From NCBI GenBank assembly GCA_015657535.1, contig JADHZB010002018.1, positions 40,607 to 104,606 on the forward strand: DNA of 64,000 nucleotides, in the 5' to 3' direction. This document shows positions 11,715 to 23,226 of this stretch, piece after piece. Both the position numbers and the translations under genes were made by a program. The stretch is from Nephromyces sp. MM_2019. Lineage: Eukaryota > Apicomplexa > Aconoidasida > Nephromycida. The notes beneath the pieces are model-generated. The model had not been told where the DNA came from and made no database searches. It was given only the letters and a program-made list of their open reading frames with translations. Every line of letters starts with the position of its first letter. Positions within the stretch are counted from its first letter, which is position 1.

Positions 11715-13172
11715 ATGGAAAGATACACAGGGCTTGAGTTATATCAACACAAAAGGCTTAGTCAATACAATGAAATTGAAAATACTCAATTTAGCCAGAA
11801 AATTCGAAGACAAGGACACTTCACAGCTAAAAATGGAATTCAAATAAGTCAAGATAATTTGAAGCTTGCCAGCAAAGCTTTTAATAATATAATGGTTAAT
11901 TGCATATACGAATACCTTTGATGCTCATGAATAATACACCCGAAAGTTTTTGAAAATTACTTAAAATTAATCAGTCTCACTTGAATATTTAATAAATTTG
12001 TTACATAAATTTTCAGACTTGTCAAATTTCATATTTAATTGAATTTAACAGGTATCGTTTGATCAACAATATCAAAACCTTAAGCTATTGCTTCTAAATG
12101 ATAAAAGAGTCTCAAAATCTTACAAATTTGAGGTTGAAGAGTTAATAAATGACTGCTTATCTTCAAATCTAAAATGTAATAATTTAAATATAAATTTTAA
12201 TTTATACATATCGTTTGTATTTAGTATTTTTGAACTTTAAAGTCGTCTCATATTTTTCGACATTTTTTGCTTATTTTGATGCTTTTCGAAATGTGGCCTA
12301 GTTTTTAATTGCTATTTATAGTTATATCTTGTAAGGCAATCAATTTTCTTATATTTTTATTTGATTACATCAACAGATGAAAATTATCCATTTTTAAATC
12401 ATCCAAATTATTCAAAGTTATTATCATCGCTTAAATTCTCTTACGATGAATTGGAAAAGATAAAGCTTGAAAGTACCAAAATCGAACTTAGCTATTTGCA
12501 CCTACAAGTAAGTAAATATCCAAAGTTTAGAGGGCTTTCTTCAAAAGTTGATTCATTTTCAAACAAAATTTCTAGAAAGTTTCTGAGCTTTGGTTTTATG
12601 AATTTGAAGTTGCTGATATAACTTTGTCTCAGAAAAGTGTCCTCAAACAAGAAGTAAGATAGTTTACAAAGCAGGGATGTAATAATAAAATTTGATCAAA
12701 AGGTTGATGGATTCATAAAATTCATGTGCCTAAAATATTATTACAAACTTGATTCGTTACTAAAATAACTTCCAGGAAGGCAAGTTGCAAAACCCTATGA
12801 TTGAATCACTTGAATATTTGGAAAGCTTTAACAAATATGTTAATTATACGAAAAAAATTTATTTCAAAACTTCAACAGAAAATGCGGTATATATATTATC
12901 AATGAAAATGTTCATTTTTGCATATAGATTAAAATGTTACCATTCTAACTTTGGTATCGTTATATAACATACAAAAGTAGTAGAATAAATACACACACTT
13001 GTACATGTGATTGAAACTATTTTACTTGTGTCAGATTGCTATTGGTGACAGTGAAATAAAAGCCAGGAAATATTCAAGATTCGCTTCAAAGAACTCCAAA
13101 TCTAAACCTTTAGAAGCTGATAATTTTTTATTTTGTAAAGATTTGAATGATTTCACATTAGAAGATTTTTGA
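11715..13172 (+). CDS. uncharacterised six-exon gene (256 aa), helical
   Basis: No family recognised. Exons: 11715-11894, 12052-12175, 12377-12507, 12576-12653, 12776-12896 and 13036-13172 (TGA). All phases close and donors are mostly GTAAG/GTATA/GTTAA. The protein starts MERYTGLELYQHKRL. It is rich in Leu, Lys, Asn and Glu, with long amphipathic helices (for example YDELEKIKLESTKIELSYLH and WFYEFEVADITLSQ), which suggests a coiled-coil structural or complex subunit. No signal peptide or membrane segment is visible. MED7 follows 366 nt downstream on the same strand. It could be a fast-evolving Mediator or kinetochore-type subunit, but nothing in the sequence proves this. Confidence 0.7.
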
Positions 13173-13537
13173 TTAGTTTTAATATGACGTTTTGGAAGAA
13201 TAACAATAATCACAAATGTGCCTAGCTAACTTTTGCCACAAAGCCTATATAAATTATAAATTTTCACACAATAAAAAACATGTATTAATTTATACAAAAA
13301 CACATTCCAAGAAAAATAAACAGCTTTATGCTTGAATCTCAATTAAGTTGAAAACCTCTTAAGTTTTAAAATTAAAATCCACCTTTAAATTTGAAATTAT
13401 AAATGTAAAGAAAGCATGAAACTTTCGAATACACAATCTCCTGATTAAACCATTTAGACACAAATGACCAACATAGCTCATGCATCAATTTGATCGAAAC
13501 ACACCTTGGATTGCTCGAAATAGTTTCAATTAAAGGA
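13173..13537. promoter_or_regulatory. intergenic region upstream of MED7
   Basis: AT-rich spacer between two genes in the same orientation. It must contain the 3' end of the 256-aa gene and the MED7 promoter. No other feature was seen. Confidence 0.4.
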
Positions 13538-14733
13538 ATGAAGTAAATTATGATATGCTTATGCTTACTTTGTACTTTTGTTCAATATAAACAAAATTTC
13601 CAGTGCGAACGATTTCAAATCAGACTGGCCACCTCCACCCTTCTTTTACACTGAGTACTCTGATGGCGAGACATCAGGAAGAAGTCCTCCAAGACCGCCC
13701 CTGGAATACTGGAGTCTTTTTGGAAATAGATACTCGGTAAATTAAGGGATGTACATGTGTATATAAAAGTTATAACTTTTATTGCTTCACACTTTTTGTT
13801 ACTTCTTCAACAACACACTTCGACTACATCCATTTCTTTTTATCACCATCATTTCCTCTTCCCTCCTCTACTACAATATCCTAATTGACTCTCAAAACTC
13901 CATGACAAGCCCTCTTTTTATACACTCATTACTCAGGAACACGCAAAAATCGAACCATTGAGCTCAGACACGATCTTATACAATGAAAATGAAGAAACGG
14001 GTATGACTAATTTATGCAAAAATCAGAGCTATTTCAGAACAAATAATTTTTTCATGCAATTTTAATACTTATTACTGGATTCTAAAGCCCACTCTCTTTA
14101 ATTAATTTTTCTCAGACCTGAAAGAGGAGTTTCGACGGTTGTACTATAGTTATGTTGAGCAAATTGATATTGTTATTGAATCATTAGCCAATGTAAGAGC
14201 TTGACAAAGCACCCATATTTTATCTACTCAGGCGTACTTACTTGATTTTGTTAATATGCCTTTATGAACTAAGAAAGCTACTTTTAAACTTAAATTCATG
14301 TACAGAATAATAAGTGATGTTCTGAAAATTTTTACTCAGAATCGTGGGAATGAATCTGACCAAATAAAAAAGTTAATGAAGGTAGTAAAGTATGAATTTT
14401 AAACACTTTTAGTGAATTTACACAACTAACCAATATTGACAAATACTTTATCCATATGCTTTTGATTGAATCATTCAACATGTACATAATTTTAGATTTA
14501 TCAAAACCTTTTATATATTTTATTGAAATTGAGAAGACCTCAAACTGAGCAATTTGTTTTGGAACGCTTAAAGTAATATGAAAACTTTAATAAGAACTCA
14601 TAACACACACACAAATATATTAAATGTTTTACCAACCACTTTGCTTAGCAAACAACTTGAGGAACGAATGAAACAAATTAACACTTTAGAAGAACAATTA
14701 CATGAATTGAGCCCAGAAAAACAAGGAGTATGA
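13538..14733 (+). CDS. MED7: Mediator complex subunit 7
   Basis: Subunit of the Mediator middle module, bridging transcription factors and RNA polymerase II. Exons: 13538-13542 (ATG plus 2 nt), 13604-13736, 13937-14000, 14116-14192, 14340-14389 and 14649-14733 (TGA); 137 aa. The N-terminus WPPPPFFYTEYSDGE, then PPRPPLEYWSLFGNRYS, matches the proline-rich opening (PPPP..Y...Y.D......PPP....Y..FG) that marks MED7. The middle has the conserved pattern EPLSSD, EFRRLYYSYVEQIDIVIESL, and the end is a coiled coil (KQLEERMKQINTLEEQLHEL). It is shorter than animal or yeast MED7 (over 200 aa), mainly at the C-terminus. The first coding exon is only five bases, deduced because ATGAA|GTAAAT joins in phase to T|GCG AAC at 13604. 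Confidence 0.9.
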
Positions 14734-15314
14734 AAATCAATTTTTATAAATATTTATGACTTTTGAATTTAGAAATTTTTTCGGCATAAAGACTTGTCTA
14801 CAAACATAAACACATTGAACAGACCCACTTAGAATTAAAATAAAAAGCACATTATTAATTATTAAGATCTTTTTGTTATAATTCATAATTATATATAACA
14901 TACTTTTATATATTTCCGATCTAGTGTAAACCATGAATTAATCTGGCTGTTGGATTATAATATTGACTCGACCCCAACTTTTGGATAAAGTTGTAGATCT
15001 TCAAGATTCCAATAAATGAATTCAGATGTAAAAATTGCAAAAAAACTCAAGATACAATATAATAGTAACAGAATTTATTTTATATCCATTCAAATTAGTT
15101 TAATATAGCTAATGAAATTGTGCTTAGGTATTCATAATTCTCTTGAAAAAATTAATAAAACATAATATATTTTCCTAAAATAAATATTATCCAAGAACAA
15201 ATGCGCTTTGAAAATTTCAAATCATTATTTAGTTCCATTTGTGTAATATCATATCAATAGATTGGTATGATAGAGAATTTATGTATATATAAATTATCAA
15301 AATACGTAGAATCT
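14734..15314. other. spacer between convergent genes MED7 and bL21
   Basis: AT-rich 3' flanks. Small open frames here are compositionally random. No other feature was seen. Confidence 0.4.
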
Positions 15315-16307
15315 TTAGTTGTACAATACATTCTTGATAAGGATTTCATTAAGTACAGGGTCAAAATTGCTGAATACATTCCCATCAGTAATGTTTTTAG
15401 TCTCCTTCGGGAAGAATATGTTATTATTTTTTAGTATATTAGTATTTAAACTTGGCTGTTTAAGCCGATTAATTGATTTAATGGTAGAATATATGGAGAG
15501 GTGAGATAACCAACTTTCGTTTGAGTCCATGTTTAAATCTTGAGTCATTAACTCCTCAATTTGATCAATTTTAATACGGGTCAATAGCTGTCTATGACCT
15601 AACAATTTTCGATAACGCTTTTTAGGTTTATGTTTGAGAATTTTGAGTTTTTCGCCTTTAAAATGATCCAAAACAGTTGCTATAACACGAATTTTCTGTA
15701 GAAAAGGTTGTCCAACCCATGATCGTTGATCTGGTGACTTATAAAATAAAACACGATGTAAGTGAATTTTGCTTCCAATGTCTTGAGAAACTCTATTCAC
15801 ATCATAGTAACGTCCTTTTTCTATCCATAGCTGCTTTCCACTGATTTGAACTATTGCAAAGGATCCAGATCTATCCTTACCATCATCAAGTTTATATAAT
15901 TTTGATATTGCGGGTGAAATTTTACTATTGATTGGTATTAGTTGTTGTGGTTTAGATACATCATATCTGTTATTTTTCTGTGATTGTTGTGATTTCAACA
16001 GCTCTGATGAACTAAGTTGCTGCTGTGCATAAAACCCTGATTCTGAGGTAGCACCGAGCTTTTGTTGTCCTGTTAGATGCTGGTTGAAGCTATGATAATA
16101 ATTTGTTTGTATTGTTCTAATTTTCTTTTGATTAGAGAAATTATCGTGTGCGTATTTGCTTTTCCGTTGGTAAGAGAAGTGGTTTGACCTTGGATTTGTT
16201 AGGTATGTTACACATTTTTGATTTAAAGTGTATGTAAAGATAGGATGATTTGCTATGAAACAGAGGAGGTATATAACTAAAGATTTATAGCATTTTAGTT
16301 TGAACAT
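15315..16307 (-). CDS. large-subunit ribosomal protein bL21 with N-terminal targeting presequence
   Basis: Single exon, 330 aa. Residues 1-26 form a signal peptide-like segment (SLVIYLLCFIANHPIF), followed by ~115 residues rich in Ser, Gln, Asn and Lys with few acidic residues, as expected of an apicoplast-type bipartite leader. The bL21 core lies at ~146-245. It opens with FAIVQISGKQLWIEKGRYYDV and continues with the family's K-rich loop near FKGEKLKILKHKPKKRYRKLLGHRQ, then TRIKIDQI. Bacterial bL21 is ~100 aa, so both termini are extended; the C-terminal ~85 residues are extra. It binds 23S-type rRNA in an organellar ribosome. Plastid rather than mitochondrial location is inferred from the hydrophobic signal. 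Confidence 0.88.
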   Translation of the reverse strand: MFKLKCYKSLVIYLLCFIANHPIFTYTLNQKCVTYLTNPRSNHFSYQRKSKYAHDNFSNQKKIRTIQTNYYHSFNQHLTGQQKLGATSESGFYAQQQLSSSELLKSQQSQKNNRYDVSKPQQLIPINSKISPAISKLYKLDDGKDRSGSFAIVQISGKQLWIEKGRYYDVNRVSQDIGSKIHLHRVLFYKSPDQRSWVGQPFLQKIRVIATVLDHFKGEKLKILKHKPKKRYRKLLGHRQLLTRIKIDQIEELMTQDLNMDSNESWLSHLSIYSTIKSINRLKQPSLNTNILKNNNIFFPKETKNITDGNVFSNFDPVLNEILIKNVLYN

Positions 16308-17300
16308 TTCTCATTCTATAGCATAAATATTTTTGAAATATATGATAAATTGTTTTATCTTGTATTTATAAACCATATCCATCAATTGTGATAGGAATTA
16401 CAAGCAATTGTAAATCCAAATATCTGAAATCATCTTTTACAAATTTGGGCTTTTTGAAATTTTATCTTTGCATTATCATTTGGATAAATCTTTAAAAGAA
16501 TGGTTTGGCAAACTTAGTAAAATCTAAAATTCTAACTTCATCTTTAAAACATAAGGTGAACATGTGTGTGTAATTATAGTATAATTTTGCTTTCGTGTTT
16601 ATGAATATAGATAGTATTTGTAACTAGTATATAGATGTTATGCGTACATGTTATAAATCTTTTAATACAAGTTAAGAGGGAATTACAAAGACATCTTGTT
16701 TAATAAAGTAAAAACAACAATATCAATAATGGATAGCAAGTTTATATATATATTACCTATAAATTTACTTATAAAAGGTAAAACAAATTATATATTAAAA
16801 TATTTATATGAATATAAAGTGTTTATATTGTTTGTAAAACTCGTATCACTACACATATATAATTCTTGTATAAAAATTATAAGGATTATAAACTTCAATG
16901 TTTTTATAGCACAAATAAAGACACATAATTCAATGAGTATGTCTGAATTATTATAAACGTCTCAACTTTGAAAGGTATACATAATTCCAATTTATGTATA
17001 TTAAATCAGTTTTTTTTAAATGTCAAAAGTTAATTCATATATATATATAGATATATATCAGTGTTATGTATATATAATTAATTTATGGCATCACAAATGA
17101 ACTTTTTATTTTTAATATAATGGTATCAATATATATATATAAATATACATATTGATCAGAATGTGTGCTCACATTTACTCAAGAACGTTAAATATGGATA
17201 ACTGAGGTAACTTAGAAAATAAGGTGGTAAATCGAAATAAACTAAAAATTTATAAATAAAAACACAAGTAAGAAAAAATTCCTCGATTTTAACTAAAAGA
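16308..17300. other. AT-rich intergenic region
   Basis: About 1 kb between two minus-strand genes. It holds (TA)n-like runs (17036-17060, 17131-17150) and a run of Ile/Lys/Asn/Tyr-rich open frame on + (16696-16956) that looks like chance. The 5' region of bL21 must lie at the right-hand side of 16307. Confidence 0.45.
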
Positions 17301-17639
17301 TTATTTTTCCGAACGAATTTGTTGGAGTAATTTCTCTCTTTGAGTATCAATATCGACTCGTTCAGTTTGTTGTGGAATAATTGTTTTTGAAGATATTAAA
17401 TTTGGGCCAACAATTTTTTCATTCCAATTATTAATTTCATCGTCAGACATTTCGATCTTTCGTTTTGGGTTAACAAACAGCTTTGCATCTTCAGGTTTAC
17501 TTATTTCATTTACTCCAATCCATATCAAACCAAATGCAATTCCAGTTATCCATATCGACCACTTGTAAGCTGGACTACCCCTCAATAAAACTGTACGAGA
17601 CCAATGATTATATATTTTTTTGTATCTTAAGGTGTTCAT
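17301..17639 (-). CDS. small single-pass membrane protein, probably mitochondrial (112 aa)
   Basis: Single exon ATG...TAA. The N-terminus is basic (LRYKKIYNHWSRTVLLRG) and is followed by one transmembrane helix at ~28-44 (WSIWITGIAFGLIWIGV). A hydrophilic tail with WNEKIVGPNL and a charged C-terminus (REKLLQQIRSEK) follows. This matches the layout of small accessory subunits of mitochondrial respiratory complexes or ATP synthase in alveolates, but I recognise no specific family. The composition is much less AT-skewed in codon choice than the flanks, which supports real coding. Confidence 0.7.
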   Translation of the reverse strand: MNTLRYKKIYNHWSRTVLLRGSPAYKWSIWITGIAFGLIWIGVNEISKPEDAKLFVNPKRKIEMSDDEINNWNEKIVGPNLISSKTIIPQQTERVDIDTQREKLLQQIRSEK

Positions 17640-19200
17640 TTCAGCTTATTTAGTTGTACATTATGTTATGAGTGGTTAGAGTAGCTTTGCAGAGTAATAT
17701 GACGATGGAGGAAGTCTTTAGAATGCCTTGATTACAGTGTGTGAGTAGAGGAGAGTTCAGTGGTTGTATGCTATTGAGTAAAGTATGTCGCATAAGGTAT
17801 ATATATTTATATGCATATGTTAATGATTATCGTGAATGAAAACCTATGTATAAAGAGAAAATAAATATTGTATAATGTGTCTAATTGGAGATATCAAGAC
17901 ATCTAATGGTGAAATTGCAATATAAAATGTTCAGGACAATTTTCATTATAAATATGTCTAAATTTTATATGTACATAATACAGCTTTATTGCTAAACAAT
18001 CTAAAAAATTTTCAAGATGCTTATATATTCATATTAACCACTTTCTATATATGTAATTTACACCGTTTTTATATATGTGTGGAATTTTAAGAAATTGAAT
18101 GTTTTGATTATTTAATGCTGCATAAACTCAATAAAATGAGTTGATACACAAAGTTTTTAGTATTTCACTTTTTCTAATTGATATATATTTACAATCTTAA
18201 TTTTTTTATTCTTGTGTTTGTTGATTATTGTTTCCAATGTGTACATGTCTCAAATATGGGTTTTATCTTGTAAAAATGGTCATTTATTAAGTATACAAGA
18301 GTATATTAATTATATGACCTAAATCCAAAATGAAACTGTGATTTGAGACTCTTGAAAGTTTTATTTTTATGTAAAATAAAAAATATAATTAACAAAATTA
18401 TAACAAAACCACAAACATCACATACACACAATGTGTATAAATGATACTCGGACATATACACCAAACTTACATAAGTCATAAATGTTATTTACATACACAT
18501 AAATCATCAAAAAATCATTGGTTTAAAATGTTTCAATACCACAAATATGTTTGTTATAAAAATAAACTCTATAAACTAAGATTATAAGAGTCGTGTATGC
18601 TTAGAAATAACAAAATTATTTTCAAAATAGGCATGATAAGCATAAGCAAATTTCACACTACCAAACCAGAAAATACTACATACACATAAAAAACAAGCAT
18701 CATATATACTCAGAAACAATGTAAGCAAGTTTACAAAAACATCATAAGCATACACACATATATATATTTTAATTATATATGCTATATATATATATATATA
18801 TATTAAACAACACATTCTGTATAAGTAATCAATACCAACAATCCAAATACATGCGTAATCCCCTCTTCGAAGTTCTCATAGCCCCACATAAGCACAGTTG
18901 ATGTATGATTTTATTAACCCTTTAAAATTATTTTTTGTAATTATCAATTATATCCAATTTTTCCTCCCTCATAATTCATTTCTAAATAACATTATTAATA
19001 AAGGTAAGCAGGTAGTTTTCACTTCTTTCTAATCATTTATTATATTTGATTGAATCAGATAATATTAAAAAAACTCACTACATTCTTAATTATATAAAAT
19101 AACACACACTACATTCTATACATTTAAACAACATAATCATCAACCTTCAGATAACCAATTTACTAATACCAATCTTTAAAAGCTATAATTTTTTTTAAAA
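17640..19200. promoter_or_regulatory. divergent intergenic region with the first microsatellites
   Basis: About 1.56 kb between divergent genes. It contains (TA)n at about 18778-18802 and scattered CACA/TGTG runs from ~18420 on. This is the left edge of the repeat-rich part of the window. No gene was recognised. Confidence 0.45.
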
Positions 19201-20508
19201 ATGGTAAGAAATCTACCTTATTACAGCCCATACTTTACACACACACGTACACGATACTCTTTAAACACACCTACACACACACTCATAGATTTACACAAAC
19301 AAATATCACATAGAAGAACACAAATGCGATTCATTTATTACTCATTTTCACACATTTTTAAGATAATTGACTGAGCAATTTCACACTTTATACCTCAAAG
19401 GATTTTGCTCATCCTTAAATAAGTATATCTTGACTTGATGATGCATACATAATTTGCTTTAAAACTCACAATTTTAACACATATTAAAGTGAAATCAGAT
19501 ATATTGTTTATATTCTCAAGGGAATTTGTATGGGTGTTGATATCTTGTGCGTTTATATATTGAGTGTGTGTGTATATCTATTATATTTAATACGTTTTGT
19601 GTATAGCATACATGTTTATAATCTAATGTGCTTTTGTATTATGCTTACATTATTTCACACCTATTTGAATTTAGGTTACATTTAGGTGCGTGTGTATGTG
19701 TTTTTTACGTGCTACTTGTTTTACTTAGTGTGTATATATGTATTTGGTCTTTGTATATATATTATATAAAGTGTGTATTTATACATTTTTTTACAAGTAT
19801 AGATAGCTTATATAATGTGTATATATTTATGCTAGTGTGTGTGTGATTATTCATGTATATATGTAAATGCATGTCTTTATCATTTAGAATATTACAAGGA
19901 AATTTACACCTTTATTGGATCGCATTCTCGTCCAAAAAGTTAAACTTCCCGTTTTAAAAACAAAGTCTGGAATTATACTCCCAGATGCTGCAAAGTCAAA
20001 CCCTAATGAAGCAGTGGTAATAATAATTAAACAATCTTCACACACCAGAAAACTCTAAAAAATTACACATTAGCACATACACTTAAACCTTTAAATTTAT
20101 TTCCCTAGCTTATCACACATTCAAATTTTAAAATTTATAATCCCTTCTTAACACAGATTCTATCTCTCAATTCATATCCCTAGTTGAATACCTATTCTCT
20201 ACCTCATATCATACCCCAACTTTAATACACAATTTTTATTTCATTCCACAACCTCATACTAACACACATTCCCGCAATTCATAACTCAGCTCTAACACAC
20301 ATTCTCCCTCTCAATTCATAAATTTTAGGTATTAGCTGTTGGCAGTGGAAAAGTAACAAATAATGGTGATAATATACCCTGTAATGTTAATGTTGGGGAC
20401 ACTGTCTTAGTACCTGAATATGGTGGTATGCCCTTCAAATTTGAAGATGAAGAATTCCACATTTTTAGAAACGATGATATAATTGGTGTATTCAAGAAAA
20501 ACAATTGA
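19201..20508 (+). CDS. co-chaperonin Cpn10 (GroES/Hsp10), mitochondrial type
   Basis: Single GroES domain that caps mitochondrial Cpn60. Supported exons are 19888-20016 and 20329-20508 (TGA). The first gives NITRKFTPLLDRILVQKV and mobile-loop motif KSGIILPDAAK. The second gives VLAVGSGKV, VGDTVLVPEYGG and the C-terminal DDIIGVF. The start codon is not in the first of these exons. An ATG at 19201-19203 followed at once by GTAAGA would join in phase to AAT at 19888 and gives MNITRKFTPLLDR, the expected N-terminal length (103 aa in total), so a start-codon-only first coding exon is proposed. The 684-nt and 312-nt introns are rich in TG/CA and TA repeats. No presequence is seen, as is usual for mitochondrial Cpn10. 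Confidence 0.88.
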
Positions 20509-22364
20509 ATTTGAAGTATATTCATATATATATATATACATTAGGGATATACATTTACACACACAATAAACTTTATATATATATATATATTAAATTCTAT
20601 ATTCATATTATATTTACGATTTGTATATATAATACAAAAAATTAATTCGAAACTTTTTATAAATTCATAAAATTGGAAAAATTTAAAATTAAATTACACA
20701 TTTTATTTTTATATATATTATTTGATTATAATTTATTTAATTATATTGTCAATTATTATCACAAAAAGTTTTATTTGTTTGTCAACTTTTACTTTTGTTT
20801 TTCTGAGGTGATATGTATATGACAAGCTTGTATATCTATATATCGATTGTATGCTATTAAATTATGCGTGTTTAAATGAAATGTATATATATATAAATTT
20901 AACATGTATGAAGTTTATATGCTTATAAGTGTTTTATCAACACTTGTGTGCATAAACTGTGTAGTGGGTGACTCATTTTTATTTGAAATAGTTAGTTGTG
21001 TGTGCAAATTATACTTAAGTTTAGTTTATTTTATACTTAAGAGCTATCTTGTATTATATATCATTATAAATGACATATTATAAGATGCTCAAATTATTTA
21101 GATTAAGAATTATTTCTCTCTATAAACTTATCTTAGTTTGTTTAAAGCTTTGAACTTGTTTAATTATCTTTTGCTAATTTTGGTAAAAGATAGCATTCAT
21201 AACTTTACAAATTATGTGTATAATAATAAAACTGTATAAATTAGGATTTCAAGTTGCACTCGAAATTTATTGTTTATGATTAACAATATTAAATAATATA
21301 TATGTTCAAAACTCTGGTCACAATATAAGTTAACAATATATACATGAATATATGTAGATAAATAAATTGATACAGTATATATATATATACATGCTTTTAA
21401 GTGTTTATTAAAATCTAAATGTAAAAAATCAAGAATAATAATAAATATAAATAATTATAAACAATTTTACATACTAATTTATATAATTATCATTAAATTA
21501 AACCAAATACTAAAAAAACAACTCAAAACTCATCAAATATATCTACACAAATATAATTGAACATTCAAACACATACAAATACACTCACATACACACTCAC
21601 ACATATATACATCTATATACACAACACGTACGTAAATCATTGCACACATACACATGCTCATCTATACAGTTTACACATCAAATATTTTACAGACCCATAC
21701 ATATATACACAACAAATACCTAAAACAGCTTACATAAAAATATATATGTATATATATATATATATATTTAATTAATTCTAGAAAATTACATTTTTCTTGA
21801 TTTTATAATCTATCATCAAGTTTCAATAAGATATTAAATAAAATTAATATAAATATCCAGTAATAAATTTCCATTTTCAGATGCTTAATTATATACCTTC
21901 ACTACTTGAATCTACAACTTACTAATTAGTTTTGTTATATTATTTAAAAATATAATTTAATAGGAAAATAGGTAGCATTTGAATAAATCTCAAAACTATT
22001 TTCTCCAACAATGAAAATGTTACAATAAATACATTTTACACACTTTTTTCTACATTATATCAAAATACATAAGTACACATAAAAACAAATCACATACACT
22101 CACATAAATATATATTACATATACACACATAAAAACATGATATTTACACACACATAAACACATGTTATTTACACACACATAAACACACATTACATATATA
22201 CATGACACATAATATATACACATATACATGCACATACACACACACTGGATTATATGATCCTACTCATATAGTATATATACTTTTTAACATATGTATACAC
22301 ATTACCATCTCTACCTTTACTAATATCAAAATAAAAGAATTCAATACACACACACATAAATAAC

Positions 22365-22411
<47 letters not shown>

Positions 22412-22516
22412 CACTCTAACGTTTAACTCATATAAGCAAACAAAATCTGTTTACACATACATATAATTCAAATCACAATACACATATATTTATATATATA
22501 TATTATTCAATTTATT
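20509..22516. repeat. AT-rich, microsatellite-rich intergenic region
   Basis: Two kb of (TA)n (20523-20540, 20573-20591, 21753-21768, 22370-22407) mixed with CACA/ACAT runs (21570-21735, 22065-22250). Open frames inside (for example 21557-21775 and 22050-22241) are translations of these repeats and are not genes. Confidence 0.6.
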
Positions 22517-22750
22517 ATGTATTCCTCAAACGAAGAAATAGATTGGTATGAAAAATTACTACAATTATTTGATATACCAACAGGGCTTAACCAAGTAAAT
22601 GGCCCAAACAATTTACTCACAGAATTTAGTTTCTTTCTGGGTGAAGTTTCATTTGTTATTTGTGTGTTATTTGGTATATATTATCTATTTCTAAGGCCAA
22701 GGAGAATTACACCTGATGTAGATGAACATTCTACAACCTTTGACTGGTGA
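22517..22750 (+). CDS. small single-pass membrane protein (77 aa), uncharacterised
   Basis: Single exon ATG...TGA in a repeat-rich neighbourhood. The acidic N-terminus (SSNEEIDWYEKLLQLFDI) is followed by one transmembrane helix at ~42-61 (FFLGEVSFVICVLFGIYYLFL). A basic stop-transfer (RPRRI) and a short acidic tail ending TTFDW complete it. The charge pattern (acidic side / helix / RPRR) and non-repetitive, balanced composition argue for a real protein. No family was recognised; small ER or mitochondrial membrane subunits have this shape. Confidence 0.6.
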   Translation: MYSSNEEIDWYEKLLQLFDIPTGLNQVNGPNNLLTEFSFFLGEVSFVICVLFGIYYLFLRPRRITPDVDEHSTTFDW

Positions 22751-22823
22751 TATTACCATTGATTTACATACACACTCACATCATTTTGATATACGCACAC
22801 ATAATCTAATATACATACACAAA

Positions 22824-22950
22824 AGGCATTTGATATACTTACAAAGCATTTGATATACATACAACGCATTTGATATACACACAAAACATTTTGATATACA
22901 CACACCTACACCATTTTGATATAAGCACATATAAAGCATTTTGGATACTC
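22824..22950. repeat. degenerate ~24-bp tandem repeat (GCATTTGATATACA-type)
   Basis: Five to six imperfect copies of a unit built on GCATTTGATATAC plus ACACA, directly 3' of the 77-aa membrane-protein gene. Confidence 0.7.
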
Positions 22951-23226
22951 ATACCTACCTTTTTATAGGGCTTCTATTTATATGTTAAATAATAATATAT
23001 ATATACACACTCGCACCTTGAAATTTATGGGTGTTACAATTATATGTGAAATAACATGATATACAGACACACACACACCTTAAATTATCATTTTTTTTTA
23101 TCCACATATAAAAAATATTTAAGACCTATTTAGATATACACAACTTAATGCCAAAGAAAAACACACCTATTGAAAAATTGAAATTCAATTACACACACAT
23201 TATTTGATATTCCTTGTTAATATTGT

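Noticed and set aside
16696..16956. 86-aa open frame on +
   Set aside because: Ile/Lys/Asn/Tyr-rich sequence expected by chance in AT-rich DNA; no splice or family support.
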